Source: Bemisia tabaci (lineage: Eukaryota > Arthropoda > Insecta > Hemiptera > Aleyrodidae). From it: a DNA stretch of 64,000 nt. Of this stretch, positions 1 through 10,360 are shown piece by piece; the first letter of the stretch is position 1, and the number at the start of each line of letters is the position of its first letter. A program made the position numbers and the translations under genes. Where the stretch lies: NCBI RefSeq assembly GCF_918797505.1, contig NC_092793.1, positions 372,001 through 436,000 of the forward strand. The letters are read 5' to 3'. The notes beneath the pieces are model-generated. The model did not search any database and was not told the origin of the DNA. It saw only the letters and a list, made by a program, of their open reading frames with translations.

Positions 1-351
1 CGTTTGACCGGAAAAAATTGCGTAACAAACTTTCCCTATGTAATCATCATCAGTAGGTCCCCCTGAACGACTTCCTAAAAGTTAAAAATGGTCGCCCCCC
101 CCCCCCCCCGGAACACCCCTCAAAGTGCTCAAAAGTGAAAATGGCGGCCGTAATGCGGTCTGGGAAATCGGTATTTTAAAATTCTCATTCTGTCTCATGT
201 GAGGTATCATATCATATGTAATTTTGATCGTAGATTTCATAAATGAACTCCACAAGGCCCCCCAGTCAAAGAGGGCACTCCAAATCAAAGATGGCTGCCA
301 AATGTGACAGGCAGGAGGTTGCATTTTTTTAAATATTCATCAAAGGAACAA
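1..351. repeat. Left arm of about 350-bp inverted repeat flanking the BEL element
   Basis: This sequence is the near-exact reverse complement of 8363-8713. It carries a C-homopolymer near 101-110 where the partner has a G-run. The arm touches the window edge, so the element may extend further left. The pair looks like the terminal inverted repeats of a DNA transposon or foldback element into which the LTR retrotransposon at 620-8230 inserted. I see no transposase between the arms other than retroelement genes. Open frames inside the arm are reflections of each other and are not credible genes. Confidence 0.8.
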
Positions 352-614
352 AGAAAGTGAAGCTTCTCTATTTTCATGTATTTACGGCCATGAAACCTAA
401 ATTTGATGTTATAAATGTATTTAATAAAGGAAATGAAAAGAAACATATGACTACGGAGAGAAACATAAGCTCAGAAGCGTGTTTGCACTTTTATGAGTTA
501 ATCTGTTAATGTATGTCAACAGATACTCTCTTCCAATTGTCGTGCGTGTTCTCCGTTCTTTAGCAATCCCTGCACACATGATTTATCCTGTTTTCTTCCA
601 TTAACGTCTTAATA
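352..614. other. Unassigned spacer between inverted repeat and LTR
   Basis: AT-rich sequence without a convincing ORF. It has no counterpart in the shorter spacer at 8236-8362, so the inverted-repeat element was asymmetric or has lost sequence. Confidence 0.4.
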
Positions 615-619
615 CTAGA
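615..619. repeat. Target-site duplication CTAGA (left)
   Basis: CTAGA lies immediately outside the left LTR and again at 8231-8235 immediately outside the right LTR. A 5-bp duplication is usual for BEL/Pao integrases. Confidence 0.85.
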
Positions 620-783
620 TGGAGCTATTTTCCATAGCTGCACTAATCAATAAATAAAACAATCTCAAATACGGGAGGAAAACAAACTGGATCGCAATAC
701 CTTATATATTTTTACCACGAAGACAACAGCAGGGAGAAGTAACTAGGCAACTAAAAACTGTACAATGTTGTAAAGTTTTTACA
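620..783 (-). repeat. 3' LTR of the BEL/Pao element
   Basis: 164 bp beginning TGGAGC and ending TTTACA on the plus strand. It matches 8074-8230 closely; a few substitutions and a small indel near the CA end date the insertion as not very recent. At about 160 bp it is short for BEL/Pao, where LTRs are usually several hundred bp. Confidence 0.88.
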
Positions 784-806
784 TTCTCCCCCCCCCCCTA
801 AAAAAG
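784..806 (-). promoter_or_regulatory. Polypurine tract
   Basis: On the minus strand a run of A and G (about six A, then eleven G, then AGAA) lies directly against the start of the 3' LTR. This is the expected plus-strand DNA primer site of an LTR retrotransposon. Confidence 0.8.
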
Positions 807-898
807 GTATGTAGATTTAATATCATTAAAAATTTGAAAGATTTTAAAATTTCATCAGTATAAACTTCGTGCTCTTTTTTAATCATATTGAATTTAAG

Positions 899-2653
899 TT
901 AATCATCTCTTAACGGTAATACACAAACTTCAGTGATGGCTCTCACTAGTGTGGATGTTGGTGTTTTCAATGTAACTACTCTTGTGATGCCATCTGATCC
1001 TGGGTGAAGTTTTTGTATTCTTCCTAGTTTCCAAAACAACGGGGGACAGGATCTATCCCTTATTACGACTAACGATCCTATTTTCGGAGATTCGTTTTTT
1101 GAGTGCCACTTGGAAAATTTTTGTGTGTGTTGAAGATACTCGTTTTGCCATTTTTTCCAAAATATGTTGAATCCTTCCTGTATTACCTCATGCGCCTGTA
1201 GAATTTTTGTAGATTGCTTTGTAGGGGTATTATCGGGATAAGATTTGAGAGGTCTTCCTATTAAAAAATGACCTGGCGTCAATATGTCAAACTCTTCAGG
1301 GGCGCTGGATAAGGGTACCAAAGGTCTTGAATTGAGCACAGCTTCAATTTGAGGGACAAGCTGCGTTAATTGCTGTAAATTAAATATTCTTGCTCTTATT
1401 ACTTTATACAATTGCGACTTGAATATTTTTATTGCTGACTCCCAAAGTCCACCATGATGAGGAGAATTTGGAGGGTTAAATTTCCATTCTATGATATTTT
1501 CTGTCATGTATTTCTGGATATCGGGATCCTTTGTTAGTAAATCAAACTGGTTTTGAAGGTGATTGCTTCCTCCTAAAAATGTTCTACTGTTGTCCGTGAA
1601 AATTTTTGTAGGTAATCCTCTTCTTGCTATAAATATTTTAAATGCAGAAAGAAGCGCTTTTGAAGAAAGATCAGAAGTTACTTCAAGATGAAGTGCTTTC
1701 GACACGTAGCATACAAAAATTATGACATATGTCCGCAACACATTAGCGTTTTTTCTGAATGTTGCTCTCACGCTCAACGCTCTGGTGTAATCAATACCCA
1801 CCCTTGAAAACGGCTTTGCTTGTGTCACCCTTGATGTTGGTAATGGAGCCATTATTTGTGAGCACTGTTTTGGATTAGTCCTTACGTACTTCATGCAGCT
1901 GTTTACAATTTTCTTTGTTTCTGTTGGGCCACTTAAGGGCCAGTATTCTCGCCGTATGTGTGCTAGTAAGATTTGTGGCGGTGCATGCAAAAGTTTGAGG
2001 TGTTCTTGATGAAAGAACAGCCTTGTAAACCTGTGCTTTGCTGGCAGCAGAATTTGATGCTTTTGTGAGAATGTTAATTCAGAATTAGTCAAACGGCCTC
2101 CAACTCTCAAAATTCCGTCTTCATCCAAAAAGGGGTGCAGCGATCTAACACTGCTCGAAGGGAGAACCATTCCAGACTTTTTAGCCAGGTACATTATTTC
2201 TTGAGAAAACGCTTCCTTCTGAATATGGCGCATGCAAAGGTTTCTTGACTTTTCTATTTCTACTAAGGATGGTAGTTCTAACGGACTCTTTCTCATTTTC
2301 TTTTTGATGCTACCTTTCCTTGAGCCTTGGATTGCATTTTTGCAACGGTTTATGAACCGTAACAGATATGCTAGAATTCGTAGTATCTTGTTCAAGCTGT
2401 AAAATTTATTTAGAAGATTTGTAATTTCATCAGGCGTTTTTATCAGCGCTGAACAAAGCATGATTTCTTCATTTCCTTCCGAATTTTGTGTCAAAAATTT
2501 TGACTGATCAGGCCATTTTGATTCGCCAGTGGAAATGAAATCTGGTCCGTTCCACCAAACTGTTGAAAGTTTCAAGCTTTCAGCATCTGTTCCTCTTGAA
2601 ATTATATCTGCGGGATTGTTCTTCGTTGGCACATGGTGCCAAACAGCTTTCAA
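899..2653 (-). pseudogene. BEL/Pao integrase with end of RNase H/connection region
   Basis: A 584-codon open frame, the longest intact piece of this element's pol. It begins inside the RNase H/connection segment (WHHVPTKNNPADIISRG). An integrase zinc finger of H2C2 type follows (HLKLLH ... NSCMKY ... PKQC). The DDE core is visible as GIDYTRAL, FTDNSRTF and SPHHGGLWESAIK, followed by the C-terminal region usual in BEL elements. The middle motif lacks the common glycine after TDN. In the family the enzyme inserts the cDNA into the genome. It is separated from the RT reading frame by breaks between 2653 and 3154, so it is a fragment of a dead polyprotein and not a gene of its own. Confidence 0.88.
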
Positions 2654-2806
2654 GGCTGTTGTCGTCTCTTGAATTTTCTTGACACGATTGGAAACAAAAG
2701 TTTGCCATTTACTTGAGTTAGAGTTGTTAATCCAATGGATAGCTGTCGTTGAATCCGTCCACAGTACAATTTTTTGAGGCTTTAATTGTACTGCTTCATT
2801 TACTTT

Positions 2807-3109
2807 TCACATGAGATCAGACAGGAGCACAGCTGCCGCTAATTCTAAGCGAGGGATAGTATGAGCTTTCTTGCTTGGCGCCACTCTCGACTTGGAACAA
2901 ATTAAGCTTAATTGGAATTCTGTGTTTGATTGCGGATTTATTGACATTAAGGCATAAATACAAGCTCCATATCCTCTCTGAGATGCGTCAGAAAAGCCAT
3001 GAAAAATAGGAGCACAGTCACTAAGAACCTCGTAAATACGGCGGGGTATGGTGATTGGTTCCAAAAATGGCATTCCAAAAATGTTAGGTCTGCTCATATC
3101 TTGTTCCAC
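2807..3109 (-). pseudogene. BEL/Pao RNase H fragment
   Basis: A 100-codon frame containing FHGFSDASQRGYGACIY, the first catalytic-aspartate strand of retroelement RNase H (DAS), followed by IPRLELAAAVLL, which carries the catalytic glutamate. In the element it degrades the RNA strand during reverse transcription. The frame is cut off from the RT upstream (ends 3154) and from the integrase frame downstream (begins 2653), showing indels on both sides. Confidence 0.8.
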
Positions 3110-3153
3110 TCTTGAAGTATTTCAATGGACAGTGGCTGGTCCCAATTTTTTGT

Positions 3154-4122
3154 TTACTCGAGCCAAATTTTTTGCATTAAAAATTTAGCCTTTACTATTA
3201 TTGGGCTTACTAGTCCGAGGGCGTCAAACAATTTTGATATGTCAGATAATATTATCCGTTTTGAAAATGTACCACTTTTGTTGAACTCAGGCGATGATTT
3301 GAAGAAAAAGTAGTCTTCTTTCGGCTTCCACCCCACTCCCAACGCTTTTGATTCTTCACTGCTGTCGAAGTAAAACGGGTTCGTTCTTTGCTTTTCTGTA
3401 GTTAATACAGCAGGATCGTTTGATTGCCATTTGCGCAGGTTTACTCCGTACGGTTCAAGTATTTCTTCCGATTCTTCTTTTAGTGTTCTGGCCGACTTGC
3501 TATCGTTTGCACCTCCTAAAAAATCATCGACATAAAACTGTTTCAAGAGTGTGTTTGCCGTCTTGGGGAACTTCGTTTTGCCTCTAATGGCAGCTTCTTT
3601 CAGACTTCGTGTTGCCAGAAATGATGCTGGTCCAGTTCCGTAAGTCACTGTGTTTAATCTGTATATTTTTACAGGGTCTTTTGAATTCTTTTTCCACAAA
3701 ATTCGTTGCAACTCTCTTTGTGAGAGATGAATCCACGTTTGTCTGTACATTTTTGTGATATCACCAACTACAGCAACTGGAAACTCTCTGAATCTCAAAA
3801 GGATCTCAAGGAGCGTGTCTTGGACAGAGAGGCCAACACTTAAAATGTCATTCAAAGATTTGTTTGATGAGGATTTTGCAGATGCATTGCATACCACTCT
3901 TAATTTTGTCGTTAGCGAATTTTGTCGTAAAACTCCTAAATGCGGAATATAATATGCTGGGAAGTTGGCCGCCTCCGAATCCGGGACTTCGCTCATGTGT
4001 CCTAATTCTTCATATTCAGTTAAAAAATCACAATACATTTTCTTCAATACTGGATTCTTTTCTAACTTTCTCTCCAAGAAATACAATCTTCTTAAAGCCA
4101 ATCTTTTTGAATCTCCTAGCAC
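3154..4122 (-). pseudogene. BEL/Pao reverse transcriptase core
   Basis: 322 codons. Recognisable blocks are RVVCNASAKSS (BEL-type RT block with the substrate loop), VGDITKMYRQ (first catalytic Asp), TGPASFLATRSL and the catalytic FYVDDFLGG box. The N-terminal residues come from the second copy of a 119-bp tandem duplication, so this frame is shifted relative to the pol sequence upstream (4116-4316). The active-site residues are present, but the polyprotein is interrupted on both sides. Downstream the frame ends near 3154 before RNase H. Confidence 0.88.
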
Positions 4123-4241
4123 AATTCTTCATATTCAGTTAAAAAATCACAATACATTTTCTTCAATACTGGATTCTTTTCTAACTTTCTCTCCAAGAAA
4201 TACAATCTTCTTAAAGCCAATCTTTTTGAATCTCCTAGCAC
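4004..4241. repeat. 119-bp tandem duplication within BEL pol
   Basis: Bases 4004-4122 are repeated exactly or nearly so at 4123-4241, starting AATTCTTCATATTC and ending CTCCTAGCAC. Since 119 is not a multiple of three, the duplication shifts the RT frame. Both copies encode the same residues (LERKLEKNPVLKKMYCDFL). Confidence 0.92.
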
Positions 4242-4647
4242 AGTCGGATCTTCCTTCAGAAGTAAACGGACGATGAATTTTCCATCTGGCCCGATAGCAG
4301 TCGTGTTAGGGTACAAGATTTCACATTCCTGCTTCCCACATTTGTCGGATTATAGGAATCCATTCTCTATATCCCAAAATTGGGCCATTGTTTTGTTGAA
4401 GATTGATTCTTTTACGAATCCTGCAAACCTTCTTGATTGTACTGATTCTTTGTACTTCACTTCTTGGTGGTCCGTTGTCAGGGAGCCGCCTGCAACCCAT
4501 CCGAAAATGGTTTTTTGCAAGCATGGCCAATTCTTATCGGCCGGTATAAAATCGGGCAACAGAGCGTTCCAAAAGACATTTGAGCCTAAAGTCAAATCTA
4601 CCGAGCTGAGTTGATCAAACGTTGGGTCCGCTAATGGTAGATGGGTC
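4116..4647 (-). pseudogene. BEL/Pao pol, protease-RT linker (broken)
   Basis: Two overlapping frames, 4350-4647 and 4116-4316, carry the conserved BEL segment downstream of the protease: LADPTFDQ, VDLTLGSNVFWNALL and KTIFGWVAGG. The RT N-terminus follows (LLLKEDPTVLGDSKRLALRR). A frameshift lies between about 4316 and 4350. The sequence continues directly from 5832 on the other side of the inserted LINE. Confidence 0.82.
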
Positions 4648-4661
4648 GCCACACTCATAAT
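4648..4661. repeat. 14-bp target-site duplication of nested LINE (left)
   Basis: GCCACACTCATAAT occurs here and at 5818-5831, bracketing the LINE fragment. It belongs to the BEL pol sequence. Confidence 0.92.
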
Positions 4662-5817
4662 TTTTTTTTTTTTTTTTATTTGCACGAATTAAACTTGTAC
4701 AAAGGTCGCTAATAGACATACATAGATGTCTTTTAAAGCTTAATTAATCTATAAGTATAACTTAACTATAATATATAAACATTTTATCTTATAAATTTTC
4801 AAAGTTTTAACATAAAAATATCATACTACCTCTGAATATTGAGGAGCTCTAAAAACATAATTATTCCTATAATAAAAATGTCTTTTTGTCTTAACTTTGT
4901 TTTTGTCTTTGTTTTATTGAAGACTACAGTCGACCGACACCGGCCGAAGACCTAAGCACCTCTGATCCGTCCGAAGATACGGGGAGGCACACTAGTATTA
5001 TGGGAAAAATTTTGAAAAGCCCTGAATTCCAAGCTCATAGGGCTTACGTCTTTTCAACCTGCGATTACATCGGTCCCATTCCAACAGCGCAAGCGCTTCT
5101 TGGTTGGGGTGACGATGTAGTCTCATCTCATACGCAGAGTACATCTTGGTGATGTAATTCTCTACAGAGTCAATATTGAGGTCAGCGCGAATATCTGCAT
5201 TCCTCTCATACCACCGAGCTTTAGCAATACTTCTTAGAATCTTCATCTGAATGATTTCGATCTTATCTAAATTTGACTTGGCTGCACAATCCCACACACA
5301 ACCCCACAATTGGCAACCATAACTCCAAACCGGCCTCAACATTGACTTGTAGAGAAGCAACTTTAGTTGTAGGGAAAGTCGAGATTTGCGCCCCAAGAGC
5401 CACTGCATATTAGAGAACTTTAGTCGCAGTTGAACGACCTTTTTTTTAATGTGAGCGCCCCATCTGAGCCTGGAATCCAGGTGGAGGCCAAGATATTTTG
5501 CGATGTTATCGTTTGGGATTTTAACTTCTCCTAAAAGTAGGGGAATATGGGTAAATGGTCTATTAGTGAAAACAACCTCAACCGATTTAGACGCATTTAG
5601 TTTGGTTTTGTCCTTTTTTGTCCATTTATCTATTTTGTTTAAATGAGATTGAGCGTTAAAACGTGCCTCCCTGTAACTTCGAGACGATGTTAGCACGAGA
5701 GTATCGTCTGCATAAATGCCCAACTTTCCCCCCTTCTCAGACTGTGGGATGTCCGTGGTGAAGAGAGAGTATAGAAGAGGAGAAAGACAAGAACCCTGCG
5801 GAACTCCTGCCCTTATA
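4662..5817 (-). mobile_element. 5'-truncated jockey-like LINE inserted in BEL pol
   Basis: The insert is bounded by a perfect 14-bp duplication. It ends on its 3' side (low coordinates) in a run of about 17 A on the minus strand after an AT-rich 3' UTR. Only the 3' half of ORF2 is present because the 5' end is cut within the RT domain, as is typical of target-primed reverse transcription. The insertion post-dates the BEL element. Confidence 0.9.
4998..5817 (-). pseudogene. Jockey-clade LINE ORF2, C-terminal part of RT
   Basis: The frame enters the RT at AGVPQGSCLSPLLYSLFTTD and contains the catalytic box GIYADDTLVL, then YLGLHLDSRLRWGAHI and a C-terminal thumb region (YKSMLRPVWSYGCQLWG), which is typical of jockey/I-group ORF2. 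It stops at 4998 after roughly 270 codons. The endonuclease and RT fingers are missing by truncation. The upstream part of the same open frame (5832-6065) is BEL sequence, so the 355-codon frame is an accidental fusion. Confidence 0.88.
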
Positions 5818-5831
5818 GCCACACTCATAAT

Positions 5832-6090
5832 GTGTTCCTGTACAGATGGAATTTCAATTGGAAGACTGCTGATAACGAGACAAGGAATCTGCATAATCGA
5901 AGACTTATAGAGAGATTGAACCGATAGATTCACTCTTTCCGGACACTTCACAGTTGACAGATGTATATGGAAGTTTGAGCATTTCTGCCTTCTCCTCGGT
6001 GAGAAACGATCCTTGAGCGCCTGAATCCAATAAAGCCTTGCATTTATGAAGTTATCTGTTCGCAAAAATTTGTAACTGAACTGTAGCTAG
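5832..6090 (-). pseudogene. BEL/Pao aspartic protease remnant
   Basis: Around 6000-6040 the minus strand encodes the protease motif LLDSGAQ, but in a frame one base away from the surrounding open frame, so an indel has occurred. Downstream residues (SIMQIPCLVIS) fit the retropepsin fold. The stop at 6091 separates it from gag. In the family this protease cuts the Gag-Pol polyprotein. Confidence 0.7.
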
Positions 6091-7437
6091 TCATATATTC
6101 TTTGGGTTTGAGTTGCTTGCTGAAAGTTCAGGTTCCTCATCCATAGATTTATAAATGGGCTCGTCATCGTGCAATAAGAAATGATGAGGCTTAGCGCACT
6201 TGAAACATGGAGCATTAGTGCATTTACCCAGATGTCTTTTCAAGCAGCATTGACACATATATTTTGGTTTTATAAATTTTAATTTTTCTTGATGAGACAA
6301 CTTGTTAAATTTTGTGCAAAATGCCAAGGGGTGCTTTCCCTGACAGAGTAAACACGACCTTAATTTTTGTTTTTGTTCCGTGCATTGCAATTTAGGTCGT
6401 TTTTCATGCTGCACATAGCACAGAGTTTTCGTTGTTGCTTTTCTCTTTTCCACCGATTTCTTGTAATTGTCCCTCGGAATTGACTGTGACTTCCTGCGCT
6501 CTACCGATTCAAGTAAAAATGAGCGTTTCTTTAAAAACTCAGGTAGCTCTCGAAGCCCTCGGGGATCCTTGGTAGGCGCCACCTTTTCCCATTCCGTCAG
6601 TGTGCTTGGATCGAATTTTGCAGTTGCTAGATGAACCACTAGTGGATCCCAAGAACTAATATCCACCTTCAAAGCATTCAGTGATTGTACCGCCTGATTA
6701 ATTTTGTTGTGTATATTTTCTAAGTCTTTTGCTGTCAATGTTTCCTTTTTCTTACGAAAACATGTGGGGAAACCAAGATTGACGATCGCTTCGCAATGAT
6801 TACGTATTATTATTTTTTTATTTTCGAATTCATCTCTCAAAGTTTGAATCGCAACTAAATAATTTGCTTCCGTAAAGTCGATGCTTCTGATCAAAGAGAG
6901 GGCTTTTCCTGATAAAGACGACCGTAAATAATGAAATTTGATGATCTCCGTTAAGTTCATGTTTTAATGAACTAGAGAATTGAACATTTGGAAAAACGAA
7001 GGCCATTGCTTATAAGCTCCAAAAAGGGTCGGTAATTCTGGTGGTTTTAACTTAGTTTTCAAAGCTGTTGTGGGTTTGGCTACTGGAAACACACTTGGTT
7101 GCGTCTCCAATAGTTCTTTAGCTTGTCCAACCGTTTCATAGTAAGTGCTTCCAAACTTATCGAAGTTATCTCCATCAACATAACTATTATCAATATTTGT
7201 AATTTCACGCAAAATTTTGAAATAATGTGGCAACAATGCTGCTGATTCATCATACCGTGCTTTTATTGCTGATAGTGAGGAAACATCACCTTCCACAGAT
7301 TTCTTAAAATTAAACAGCTAACGCTCCAATTGTTCTTTTGAGGTTAATAATTCATTTAACTTTTCATGATGAGCAGGAGTGGAAAGCGTTGGTCTGATTT
7401 GGGAATTAGATGCCTTCGCAGTTTTTGATTTCTTCAT
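6091..7437 (-). pseudogene. BEL/Pao gag with two in-frame stops
   Basis: An ATG at 7435-7437 starts a frame (MKKSKTAKASN...) that continues to 6091, interrupted only by TAG near 7320 and TAA at 6964-6966. Otherwise the reading frame is preserved. The middle part (FHYLRSSLSGKALSLI, AIQTLRDEF) is the DUF1759-like capsid region of BEL gags. The C-terminal part holds cysteine/histidine clusters (CLLCQGKHPLAFC, CQCCLKRHLGKC, CFKCAKPHHFLLH) resembling zinc knuckles. Gag would form the particle and bind RNA. Point-mutation stops rather than frameshifts suggest moderate age. Confidence 0.85.
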
Positions 7438-8055
7438 TATTTTTATTATTTTTCATTTTTTTTTTTTTTTTTTTTAAGAACCGCACTTAACCGCTTTTAA
7501 CCGCATTACGAATCAAAAAATGGATTTACACAATTTTCATCAATCCATCATCAAGCTCGCCTGGCAACAATGTACCTAGCAATGCGTTTTTTTTTTTAAA
7601 AAAATTTTCGTTCCTGTCGAGACACCCCCTCTGTACTATCGATTGAGAAGCCTAGGCCCAGGTCTTACACAAGTATCGCAAGGATATGAATGGAGGCGAA
7701 AATACCGCTCACTGCGATCTTATTTCTATCCAAGCTTAATTCATGAGTTCACATCGGGAATGGAGGCGAAAATATCGCTCACTAAATTCTCTATGATGTA
7801 GCTTTTAAGCTCTCAGTTTGTATGTGTGCGACAATATCGCTCACTGCATTTATATTATTATCGAATGGAGGCCAAAACCGCTCACTGCATTCTCAATAAT
7901 AAATTAGTAAGAAATGCCCTTGTCAAAGTGTTAAACGCAACGTCTTCTTTTTCTCTCTTTTTTTTTTAGGTTATCTCAAGTACAAACATTTCATCTTCAC
8001 TCTAATTCCTTATTATTATTTTTTTTAATTTGACAAGAGATTTCGAGTACATAAT
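7438..8055 (-). other. BEL 5' leader with internal repeats
   Basis: Non-coding stretch between the primer site and gag. At about 7687-7885 a motif read on the plus strand as AATGGAGGCGAAAATA..CGCTCACT recurs four times in variant form (near 7689, 7757, 7827, 7865). Poly-T runs lie near 7458-7474 and 7588. No ORF is credible. Such leaders commonly hold packaging or translation signals, but the function here is unknown. Confidence 0.6.
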
Positions 8056-8073
8056 CACATCAAGGTCACCAAA
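8056..8073 (-). promoter_or_regulatory. Primer-binding-site candidate
   Basis: Immediately downstream of the 5' LTR on the minus strand the sequence is TTTGGTGACCTTGATGTG. Position and the TGGTGACC core suit a tRNA 3'-end primer site. I cannot assign the tRNA by eye. Confidence 0.6.
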
Positions 8074-8230
8074 TGAAGCTATTTTCAATAGCTATACTAA
8101 TCAATAACTAAAACAATCTCAAATACGGGAGGAAAACAAACTGGATCGCAATACCTTATATATTTTTAGCACAAAGACAACAGCAGGGAGAAGTAACTAG
8201 GCAACTAAAAACTGTACAATGTTGTAGACA
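8074..8230 (-). repeat. 5' LTR of the BEL/Pao element
   Basis: 157 bp beginning TGAAGC and ending TAGACA on the plus strand, matching 620-783. It would contain the promoter of the element. The TSD CTAGA follows at 8231-8235. Confidence 0.88.
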
Positions 8231-8362
8231 CTAGACACATCATAAACTTAATCTTGGATTCCAGACGCTTCTCTTGATGGGGGGGGGGGGGGGGGGGTTA
8301 TGCCTTCATTTATGAAGTTTACGACTATATTTACAAAGAAATGGAGACCCCTTGCGCTTGCC

Positions 8363-8713
8363 TTGTTCCTTTGATGAATATTTAAAAAAATGCAACCTTC
8401 TGCCTGTCACATTTGGCAGCCATCTTTGATTTGGAGCGCCCTCTTTGACTGGGGGGCCTTGTGGAGTTCATTTATGAAATCTACGATCAAAATTACATAT
8501 GAAATGATACCTCACATGAGACAGAATGAGAATTTTTAAATACCGATTTCCCAGACCTCATTACGGCCGCCATTTTCACTTTTGAGCACTTTGAGGGGTG
8601 TTCCGGGGGGGGGGGGGGGCGACCATTTTTAACTTTTAGGAAGTCGTTCAGGGGGACCTACTGATGATGATTACATAGGGAAAGTTTGTTACGCAATTTT
8701 TTCCGGTCAAACG
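8363..8713. repeat. Right arm of inverted repeat flanking the BEL element
   Basis: Reverse complement of 1-351, ending TTCCGGTCAAACG. Between this arm and the right LTR lies a 127-bp spacer that includes a run of about 19 G (8279-8297). Confidence 0.8.
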
Positions 8714-9775
8714 GCATTTCTCCCTTACTATTGTAGGACGATCCTGCTTCTCGAGCTGTACACTTTTTGGAGGATTGTGCAAAATAGTTGGAATTTTTTT
8801 TGAAACTGAGGAAGTTCTGATGACATCTGCATCCTCAACACTTGCCTACAGTTCATTTACACCCTGTTTCGACTTATTTTCGTGAAAAATGAGTCTTTTA
8901 AACCGCTACTTTGTAAGACCTCGGAAATTCTGAGGACTAAAAAAATAAAAACGGAGGTGAGTTTTTCTAGCTCAATTTTATTTTTATCGTTTACAAAGAC
9001 GTCTTACTAGAGTAAAATTTCATCCTCTGCAACTTGAGTTATGTGGCATTTTTCTTGTAAACGCACGATTTCAGCGTAAAATCGAGTTTTTTGTACGAAA
9101 TCGAGGTCTAAACCTAAATATCGTAATTTCATCACAAAATTGACCTTTGGTACTATTTATAATGGTTGAAATTGACCCAAATTATGGCAAACATGCTTTC
9201 TTACCAAACGTCATCGATTGCCGCCTGGAGAGCGGAACATTTCAGACTTTCATTTTTTTTGACGCACCCTAGGGGAGCCCTTGATGACCATCATTAGCCC
9301 TATCTCGATAGTGTATTTATCCTGCTGTACCATTTAGGATATACATGAATGTAGTTCATAATTTGCCACTATTTGCCCTGAATTTGTTTTGAAATTATGA
9401 CGAATGCTGTCTTCTTTGTTGACTGAATAATTGTCACTGACTATGGTACGATTGTAAAATAAATCGAAATAAGGTGTTATTTCAAAATATGTTATCCGTT
9501 TTCTCCATCATCAAAATGCCTATCGTGATAAAAATGTTTAAATCATGTCGCAGACCAAAATATATTTTAAAACGTAGGTAGTAAAACTTTTACTAAGAAG
9601 TTTGCTTAGTTTTCAAAGCCTCTTGAATTCTCATAAAACAAGATCTTCTGGAGTGTAGCAAGTCAAAAAGTGACTGATTGACACAGTTTAGAGTTGGTTT
9701 AATGTACTCCTCCATGATGTTCAGCATTATTTTTATTGAAGGGGAAAAATGATTTGGTTTCTTTGAATAATCAAC
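8714..9775. other. Intronic sequence without recognisable gene
   Basis: AT-rich, no conserved motif. A 64-codon minus-strand frame at 9593-9787 (…NIMEEYIKPTLNCVNQSLFDLL…) looks protein-like in composition, but I do not recognise it, and its start lies inside the adjacent MITE terminal repeat. The missing 3' CSN2 exons were searched for here and not seen. Confidence 0.4.
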
Positions 9776-10343
9776 ACAATGGACCACTAGACAAGGTACG
9801 AATTAAAGGATTCTAATACATGTTTCTTAATTAAAATTTCAGGCAGAACACGATTCACGCAACGAAAATAACTGTAACCAACTCTTAACGAAGATATTGA
9901 GTTTTAATTTCACATTGGTTACAAGGAATTTGAACTGCCCGCTCACAAGAAACTCAAAGCTCTACGCGAGTCAAATCGCGCACTACAACGGTTTCAGCAA
10001 TCTTCTCAATCTAGCAATGTTCATTTCCCACCATGTGTTGTTCATTTGTTCAAACTATAAGCAATTTGCTATAGCTGAGCCAAAGCGTCAAGATTGAGGT
10101 TGCCAGATTTTTATATCGCAGAGACTGTCATGATAAAACGTTTAGCGCGAGATGTGAATCAAGTAGAGCATTGAGTTTTCATGAGCGGGTGGTTTGAATT
10201 AACGCATTGAGAATTATTGAATATCTTCGTAAGGAGTTGATTTCGGTAATTTTCGTTGTGTGCATCGTGTTCTACGTGAAATTATGGTTAGGCAGCATGA
10301 ATCAGAATGCTGAAATTCGTACCTTGTCTAGTGGTCCATTGGT
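9776..10343. mobile_element. MITE with about 28-bp terminal inverted repeats (copy 1)
   Basis: The ends CAATGGACCACTAGACAAGG... (9776) and its reverse complement ...GTCTAGTGGTCCATTG (ending about 10342) bracket about 570 bp with no transposase. A diverged relative lies at 13094-13627, sharing the GGACCACT end and an internal TTTCAGGCAGAA segment. Probably non-autonomous. Confidence 0.8.
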
Positions 10344-10360
10344 GTTACCATGGAAACTAT

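Larger units (their letters stand above)
620..8230 (-). mobile_element. BEL/Pao-type LTR retrotransposon, decayed, with nested LINE
   Basis: Two short LTRs (620-783 and 8074-8230, about 160 bp) begin TG and end CA and are flanked by the 5-bp target duplication CTAGA (615-619, 8231-8235). Between them, in minus-strand order, lie a primer-binding-like site, a gag with zinc-knuckle region, an aspartic protease, reverse transcriptase, RNase H, an H2C2 integrase and a polypurine tract. The gag-protease-RT-RNase H-integrase order and the distinctive RT and integrase sequences fit BEL/Pao rather than gypsy or copia. The copy is dead: it has in-frame stops in gag, frameshifts in protease, a 119-bp duplication in the RT region and a LINE insertion. 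The inference is one old insertion in a CSN2 intron. Confidence 0.88.

Noticed and set aside
4998..6065. A single 355-codon protein combining protease and RT
   Set aside because: The 14-bp duplication shows that a LINE inserted in BEL pol; the frame is an accidental fusion of two elements.
7687..7885. CRISPR array
   Set aside because: Only four imperfect units with irregular spacing in an insect LTR element leader; no cas-like gene.
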